A DNA stretch of 12,529 nt from Phlebiopsis flavidoalba (Eukaryota; Basidiomycota; Agaricomycetes; Polyporales; Phanerochaetaceae), in contig JAOCPU010000125.1 in the NCBI GenBank assembly GCA_035772785.1, forward strand, positions 1 to 12,529, written 5' to 3'. Position numbers and translations under genes: made by a program. Position 1 is the stretch's first letter. The number at the start of each line of letters is the position of its first letter. Below are positions 8,064 through 12,529 of this stretch, piece after piece. Below the pieces are notes generated by a model. It ran no database searches. It saw only the letters and a program-made list of their open reading frames with translations, and was not told the origin of the DNA.

Positions 8064-8204
8064 AGTTATTTTGTGATTAGTCCAGTGAAGTGTAGGGACT
8101 AAACAGAGGAAAGTATGTGTAAAGATAAAGGGTATGGCCTATGATTTTGCGATTTTTCAATGATATTCCAGAAAATGTAATGTCATAATAGATGAATCAG
8201 AAAA

Positions 8205-8292
8205 TACCAAAAAATGCTCAGGAAAACACCCAGGAAATATGAAAACTGCCAAGAAACAGCTAGGAAGCACATAGAAAACAGCAGAAACTGCA
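8205..8292 (+). repeat. Degenerate short tandem sequence of AGGAAAAC/AGAAAC units
   Basis: Units such as CTCAGGAAAACAC, CCAGGAAATATG, CCAAGAAACAG, CTAGGAAGCAC and CAGAAACTG follow one another with 11- to 19-base spacing. The pattern is purine-rich and decayed, with no coding signal. Confidence 0.4.
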
Positions 8293-8369
8293 TAACAAAG
8301 TAGACGATTGTTCTTTTCGTTACTTAGTTAATTCCATTTCCTAGGAGTTCATTGGTTGAAAAACAGTAA

Positions 8370-8483
8370 TTATTCACCTGGATTTTCTCTGATGCCGTCT
8401 ACCAAAACCGCTACCAAAATGCCTTCGCCATCTCTGAGAATCCGCCCAACAGCTACCTCACCATGCTCCACCAGACTATGTAG
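8370..8483 (+). pseudogene. Short coding-like exon relic, unknown product
   Basis: From 8379 one plus frame gives 34 codons of convincing protein, WIFSDAVYQNRYQNAFAISE then NPPNSYLTMLHQTM, ending in TAG at 8481-8483. The frame is closed upstream by TAA at 8367-8369, and a pyrimidine-rich TTAATTCCATTTCCTAG acceptor-like stretch ends at 8344. An exon may therefore start there in another frame (VHWLKNSNYSPGF...), shifting near 8378. The Y-x-x-x-Y...NxPxxYxxML pattern recalls the C-terminal part of uncharacterised basidiomycete proteins such as the DUF6532 group, but this is only an impression from memory. No neighbouring exon is found, so it is probably a fragment. Confidence 0.35.
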
Positions 8484-8559
8484 CCCATATATGCTACTAG
8501 CGGGTGTGGGCCATTTCTGGCTTGACCAATTTATGAATAACTTTTTGTGACTCACAGTA

Positions 8560-9592
8560 GATACTTGCAGTATCTGGTAAACAGTGCTCTATGGGGTGCG
8601 CTTCTCGCCAGAGCTCAGCTCAGCTCGTGCGCGCAGCGCTGATACGTGAACGGGGACGCGCCATTGAGCCTCAGTAATCAGATTGCAAAATAGTTTATGT
8701 GAACTAGAATATTTAAATTATAGTAATAATATCTACCCACACCAAGTATTCTACTGGGCAAACGGGCACGAGCCAAGCTGCGCTCAGCTTGTGTGCGTGC
8801 CGACATGTCAATTCCAACGAAGGACGATGCCGTGATGCGTGCAGCGCCCTGCAAACGGCTCTGCGCCAGAGCCGCTGCTGCCGAGGAGGTCATATGTCCT
8901 CCGCCTCCTCTTTAGGGTCCATTGAGTCATAGAAGAGTACACTGAGAGCGCGCACGCTCGCGGCGTCGTCGAGAAGCTCAGTGCCGCAGTAGAAGAGCTG
9001 CCATGGGGCCAAGGCCTGAAGTGCAGTGATTCACTAAGGCAACGCGCGCGCGAGCGAGCGAGCAGCCTTGGAGAAAACCCCGGCGCTTGCCACTCGTCGA
9101 GTTCCAAGTCCAGAGTGCCTGCAACTCTTCTGCTCGCACACTCCCATCCTCCGCCATCGTTCATGAGAGAACGGCGGCTCCTGCTGCCTTCGTCTTCGCG
9201 CGGGGACCTTTTCTGGAGTCTCCTGACTCCTGCCTGCCTTTTCTCATCAGCTCTCGTCACCTTCGCCCGCCAATTGCCGTTCACTGCGCGCACCAACGAC
9301 CTTGCCCTCACGGCCGTATTACTTCAAGCGCGGTGATATTGACAGTCCGGAGAGGATTGTAAGAGGCTGGGAAGGTATGCATGGCATCCTTTCCAGCTTC
9401 GGTGGATACAAACAAGCATGCAGCTTGTTGATGCTGGGTGTGTCGCTGATTCTCCGCGCGCACACACCAAACCTAAACTTCAGCGTACAACGCCAAACAA
9501 CTGCAAAAAACTAGAAAAAAAAAACTCGCGTAAGCGCGCCCTCAGCTCTGCGACGCACATGCCCTCCAAGAGCATGCAAGTTCTCGAAAAAT
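8560..9592. other. GC-richer block with simple sequence, no recognised gene
   Basis: GAGCTCAGCTCAGCTC (about 8611-8626) and GCGCGCGCGAGCGAGCGAGC (about 9043-9062) are simple repeats. An interrupted hairpin is at 8765-8801. Open frames here on both strands are Ser/Arg/Leu-rich and of the kind GC-rich DNA gives by chance. The plus frame that ends at the splice donor at 9593 is discussed with the intron candidate. Confidence 0.4.
8765..8801. other. Interrupted hairpin GGCACG...CGTGCC with inner AAGCTG/CAGCTT stem
   Basis: The outer 6-base stem (8765-8770 with 8796-8801) and inner 6-base stem (8775-8780 with 8785-8790) are separated by AGCC/GTGTG internal loops, with a CGCT apical loop. A related GCTCAGCTCGTGCGCGC string occurs at about 8619-8635. 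Confidence 0.45.
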
Positions 9593-9708
9593 GTAAGTAA
9601 TCTTTTCATTATATGTTCTTTGTGCGCCGCCGCAAGCCTGTTGGCTCGACAACCTAAGGTGCATAACCCACCCTCCTCTGTTACTAAAAACTATTCCATC
9701 GTTTGCAG
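9593..9708 (+). other. Candidate intron (116 bases) in an unrecognised gene relic
   Basis: A consensus donor GTAAGT (9593-9598), a near-perfect branch site TACTAAA (9682-9688) and an acceptor GTTTGCAG (ending 9708) are in the right order and spacing for a fungal intron. The plus frame entering it is open from about 9418 (MQLVDAG...MPSKSMQVLEK). Splicing removes the in-frame TAA just inside the intron and continues as C-PSHMQKRTQRHLGGKTGHLH before a TGA near 9808. I recognise no domain. The signals are seen; that a transcript exists is inference. Confidence 0.35.
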
Positions 9709-9939
9709 GCCCCTCCCATATGCAAAAGCGCACCCAAAGACACCTGGGAGGGAAGACGGGCCACCTGCACTTGATCACCTCCAGACACGTCAACGCACCC
9801 ACCACGTGACTGCCGCTTGATTGTGCATATAGGCCACGGGTTTGTGCACAATGCATTCACCGAACTACTTCGTGGTTGTGCATCTACGCCGGACCCTCGC
9901 ACATGCCGGCCGCACACCATAGCTAGGAAACAAGCATGC
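9709..9939. other. Possible second exon, then unassigned sequence
   Basis: The first 100 bases would be the second exon of the candidate gene at 9593. Beyond its stop near 9808 I see only unassigned moderately GC-rich DNA, including a lone CCACGTGAC at about 9802, too little to call a second LTR. Confidence 0.3.
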
Positions 9940-10640
9940 GCATGGTGTTCATAGCACTCGCGAGGACAACCGCTACGCACCAGGGATACCCCAATGAAAG
10001 CAACCAAGACGCGACGTGGACACCACAATGATGGCGGCCACAATGCGGCGAGGATGTCCGCAATGAAATGAGGCCGACCAAGGAGTTTTGAGCCGGGATG
10101 TGACAGAAACGACGAGGCCAACCACGGCTTAGCGGCCTTGATGCAACAGTCATCGCATGGTGCATGACGCGCACGATGCAGGTGGCCATGACATGACATG
10201 GATCACACGGCACGACTGGGACATTTACAGTGCATTTGCCAAAATGCGACAGTCACAACACAACAAGGACACCACGGCGAGGGGACTGCCACAACAAGGC
10301 TGGACGCGGCACGACGAGGCCAACCACAATACGTTGCGGCCGACTACAATGTGCACAAACACAATGTGACGTGGCCAGCGCGGACAGCACGGCGAGGTCA
10401 GCTGTGATGCGGACAGCTGCACACTACGTGGATGCACTATGAGGACAACTGCAGCAGAGACGGTGACGATGCCACAAGAGGACAACCTCTATAGAGAAGA
10501 AGAACACAACGTAGAGAGGACCGCCGTAATGAGGATGGCCACGGTGTGACAGGGCAGCACACAGCGCGATGTGGCCGCCCACAACTGGGATGACTACGAT
10601 GTGACGCAGACAGCAGCAACAAAGTCAACTATGCGCTGCT
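9940..10640. repeat. Irregular, decayed repeat field built on CGACGAGGCCAACCAC-like words
   Basis: The words C(G/A)(G/A)CGAGG, GGCCAACCAC, GGACAACC, CACAATG and GTGACGTGGCC recur throughout at uneven spacing (17 to 165 bases). The 17-mer ACGACGAGGCCAACCAC is exact at 10109-10125 and 10311-10327. The region has few T in the plus strand and supports several overlapping ORFs of up to 171 codons on either strand, all shadows of the repeat composition. It looks like an ancient minisatellite or amplified sequence after much mutation. Confidence 0.5.
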
Positions 10641-11628
10641 ACGCCACAGACTGAACAAACATCAATCGACGACCGCGGATGGCACGGACAGTGGCAACGG
10701 CTCAACATGGGCATGACAGGGATAAGCTTGAGAGCTCACCGTAGTATAAGTCTTAATGAAGATGGCACAAGGATGACAGCCATGACACAACTGTTTGCAC
10801 ATGCCAGCATGTGTCACATGAATTGCATCATACCTACGACACAAGTGATAGAAAAAACACAGATGTGCTGCATGGTGGTGAGCGCCATTCTTTCTCAATT
10901 CCCCTTGTCAGTTTTCTCTCTTGTGCAGTAGATAGTTTCTCTGAATATATTTCATACTCTAACCCTCAACCACTATGTGAGATGTCTGAAGAGACTGAAA
11001 AATGAGATGTATCTAGTTAATTACCAGATAGTCATAGACGTATAAAAAGCTCCAAGTTGAGGACAATGCTGCACTGTCCAAAAGCAGAAGCGATCAAAAC
11101 TGTGGTGGCTCACGGAGAATGCCGAAGCTCAACAAAATGTGGAAACATGGACACACTGACGTCGATTGGCATGTTAACGGTAGCACAGAGAATAAATAAT
11201 ACATTTGTGACAAATAGAAACATTTCAGACATCACTAAATACCCACTAACAATGAAGCGCATGTCCTTTGCAAGTTGAGAGGCAGCGGACAGACGGGCGC
11301 TAATTCTGGAACAAAAGTTTGTTGAAGCTTGTGCAAGCTGCAGGAGTTGAAAACATTGGGCGCTTAGTGTAACGACTTGAGCGGGGGGTAGTTTCAGGGG
11401 TCTGCATAGTTAGTAGCAATATTCAGAGGCCAGATCCATATACGACAATGTCAGAAAATCAAGCAAGTTTTGATTCAAATTTATATTGGAAGCCCTAGTG
11501 TTAAGGTTGGTAGACGCCCGAGAGACGCTCAATTTTGAATCAAACAGTAGCAAAAATCACACTTTCCCATGCTTACTACAAAATTTTGCGTTAGAAAGAG
11601 ATCTCCAATATCTAAACACGCATTGGAA
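10641..11628. other. Unassigned stretch with two weak coding-like pieces
   Basis: At 10926-11005 the plus frame VDSFSEYISYSNPQPLCEMS-EETEK follows a TCTCTTGTGCAG acceptor-like site (ending 10928) and is protein-like but short. At 11066-11278 a 70-codon ATG ORF lies 25 bases after TATAAAA (11041-11047), with no recognisable domain. Around 11463-11553 the motif TTTGATTCAAA recurs in both orientations. I would not call a gene. Confidence 0.3.
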
Positions 11629-11963
11629 ACAATTTATTATTTATAAATTGTAATGGGGCTATAATATTAGCGCACCATAATGCGTTATAGGGCTATCCCT
11701 CAACGGGACCCCGTATTCTAGAATAGAGATCAAAACCAATGTTGTAGCCATCATCTAGGGCATTCCAAACATACCACAGAATGGTATGTTTTGATGGGAA
11801 ACTGGAGAAGCTATTCACAAAATACATTTTCGGAGCCACCTCTTTTTTCGCAAAATAAGCGCCCCAATGCGGGAAAGTGCGGCTGGTCCCTGAGCCAGGC
11901 CCAGGAGCTGCCACTTGCCTGATTTGGCTCAGAATTGATGGCAATGCCGCTTCCCATCAATTC
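11629..11963. other. Cluster of four perfect-stem hairpins
   Basis: Four inverted repeats fall within 335 bases. They are ACAATTTAT/ATAAATTGT with a 5-base loop (11629-11651), AAACATACCA/TGGTATGTTT with a 5-base loop (11767-11791), CTGAGCCA/TGGCTCAG with a 27-base loop (11890-11932), and GAATTGATGG/CCATCAATTC with a 12-base loop (11932-11963). The third and fourth share base 11932. An 83-codon minus-strand ORF (11944 to 11693) runs through three of them and contains FPHWGAYFAKKEVAPKMYF, but the hairpins suggest a structured DNA or RNA element instead. Confidence 0.6.
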
Positions 11964-11966
11964 CGC
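11954..11966 (-). repeat. Copy 1 of inverted 13-mer GCGGAATTGATGG
   Basis: It reads GCGGAATTGATGG on the minus strand and is exactly repeated on the plus strand at 12438-12450, 471 bases away. Its last 10 bases also form the fourth hairpin of the cluster. Confidence 0.6.
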
Positions 11967-12482
11967 TTTTGGACTGTATTTGGGATTGCTCCCCAGCTTC
12001 CCCCTTGCTTATTTAGGGCGCTGTATTGTATTTGAGTACCTATGTATGTTTGGAACATGCTCGCTGAACAGAATTTCCATATTTAGCCTGCCAGGGGTGT
12101 TATCAATATAATTCGATTTTATTTGGCTTTTTTGCAATTTTCAATAGGGTACCCTGGGTTTCCTTGCATTTCCCTGGTCTTGCTGCTTCTCGTTTAAGCC
12201 TCCATATATTCTTTTAGTATGCCCATAACAAAGGAACATCATCTGATGCATTCCCATTATCCTGGGAAATGTTTCGAATTTCCAGGTATTGTTTGAAATC
12301 TGGGGGGTCTGAGCATTGCTTCCTATTGAATGGGGATTGTTCTGAGCATTTCCTCCACGTACCTACACTATATTAAAGTATTTCCACCATGTATATCAAG
12401 GTTTTAACATGATATGAATGTTTGAGAACATATTTTTGCGGAATTGATGGCTACTCCCCCTATATCCTTCAGATCAATATTC
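11967..12482. other. Right arm of outer element, AT-rich, no gene
   Basis: No coding signal. TCTGAGCATT is repeated exactly at 12308-12317 and 12341-12350, and its core CTGAGCA recurs inside the right TIR at 12489-12495. Several TTTCC/GGAAA words are scattered. This fits the subterminal region of a transposon. Confidence 0.4.
12438..12450 (+). repeat. Copy 2 of inverted 13-mer GCGGAATTGATGG
   Basis: An exact match in opposite orientation to 11954-11966, only 32 bases inside the right terminal inverted repeat, so it may be a subterminal binding motif of the outer element. Confidence 0.6.
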
Positions 12483-12518
12483 GCTATCCTGAGCAGATAG
12501 AAAGTACCCTATAGGTGT
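12483..12518 (-). repeat. Right terminal inverted repeat of outer element
   Basis: Read on the minus strand it starts ACACCTATAGGGTACT and continues TTCTATC, TGCTCA, GGATAGC. All 36 bases match the left copy once four short gaps are allowed. Differences made only of indels are unusual for two ageing repeats. Eleven bases of flank (CTAGTACATAT) follow. Confidence 0.75.
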
Positions 12519-12529
12519 CTAGTACATAT

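Larger units (their letters stand above)
1..12518. mobile_element. Candidate large TIR-bounded non-autonomous DNA element (composite, nested)
   Basis: Positions 1-42 and 12483-12518 form an inverted pair bounding almost the whole window. The right copy aligns to the left over 36 bases with no substitution; the left copy carries extra bases in four places (1, 1, 1 and 3 bases). Similarity fades quickly inward, as expected for the two ends of one element rather than two inverted copies of a short MITE, whose bodies would also match. No transposase frame is recognisable between the ends. A second TIR element, an LTR fragment and a tRNA-like sequence lie inside, so the whole would be an old, nested structure. 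The left flank lies outside the window, so no target-site duplication can be tested. The alternative is that the sequence is a contig broken at a dispersed repeat on both sides. The inverted pair is seen; the single-element reading is inference. Confidence 0.4.

Noticed and set aside
8808..9311. 167-codon minus-strand Arg/Ser-rich ORF
   Set aside because: It lies in GC-rich simple-sequence DNA with opposing open frames; no motif recognised.
9797..9812. CACGTGAC as a possible second LTR
   Set aside because: Only the E-box matches; no surrounding LTR similarity, TATA box or terminal TG/CA.
9684..10213. Minus-strand ORFs of 96 and 171 codons
   Set aside because: They overlap each other and the degenerate repeat field, have no recognisable domain, and the plus-strand intron candidate conflicts with them.
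11066..11278. 70-codon ORF just after a TATAAAA
   Set aside because: No domain, and the TATA-to-ATG distance of about 25 bases is too short for an ordinary promoter and leader; kept only as a note.
1..12529. CRISPR arrays, bacterial operons, rRNA genes, plasmid or phage functions
   Set aside because: No regularly spaced repeats with unique spacers, no ribosome-binding-site gene strings and no rRNA sequence seen; the DNA is eukaryotic in style.

Overview
The window looks like repeat-rich, gene-poor eukaryotic DNA, most likely from a filamentous basidiomycete fungus. This rests on four things: a decayed Ty3/Gypsy gag behind a TG...CA LTR, short fungal-type intron signals (a 50-base GTGAGT...CTGAC...TAG intron on the minus strand and a GTAAGT...TACTAA...CAG pair on the plus strand), abrupt swings between AT-rich and GC-rich blocks, and the lack of any long intact reading frame. 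I recognise no complete protein-coding gene. What remains is coding relics, transposon ends, tandem repeats, hairpins and one tRNA-like sequence. The organism call is inference; no sequence here names a species.

Layout. The window starts on a 42-base sequence (1-42) whose reverse complement returns at 12483-12518, aligning over 36 bases with gaps but no substitutions. Nearly the whole window may therefore be one large TIR-bounded element without a recognisable transposase. An assembly that breaks at dispersed repeats could give the same picture. Inside it lies a second TIR pair (785-823 and 4257-4295, 32 of 39 matching) that bounds a 3.5-kb element. That element has AT-rich arms full of TTAGTG/CACTAA/GGATTAG motifs and a GC-rich core (about 1680-3870). 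The core holds frameshifted coding-like fragments on both strands, a 16-base minisatellite, and extreme poly-G and poly-A runs. It resembles a transposon that has picked up host DNA.

From 4890 there is a solo-looking 5' LTR with bZIP- and E-box-type palindromes, then a leader and a gag relic that runs through all three plus frames to about 6651. No pol and no 3' LTR are visible. AT-rich unassigned DNA follows, with a tRNA-Met-like relic at 7985-8063 (A and B boxes kept, possible SINE head) and a 34-codon coding-like exon at about 8379-8483.

The block 8560-9600 is GC-richer, with CG/GAGC simple sequence and hairpins. A good splice-site pair lies at 9593-9708. From about 9940 to 10640 there is an irregular, decayed CGACGAGGCCAACCAC-type repeat field. 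The right arm is AT-rich, with a cluster of four hairpins at 11629-11963, an inverted 13-mer and CTGAGCA heptamers leading into the right terminal repeat.

Nothing suggests the parts form a working pathway. The picture is nested, ageing mobile DNA, with C-to-T type stops in two of the relics. The most interesting open question is which transposase, supplied in trans, would move the outer and inner TIR elements.
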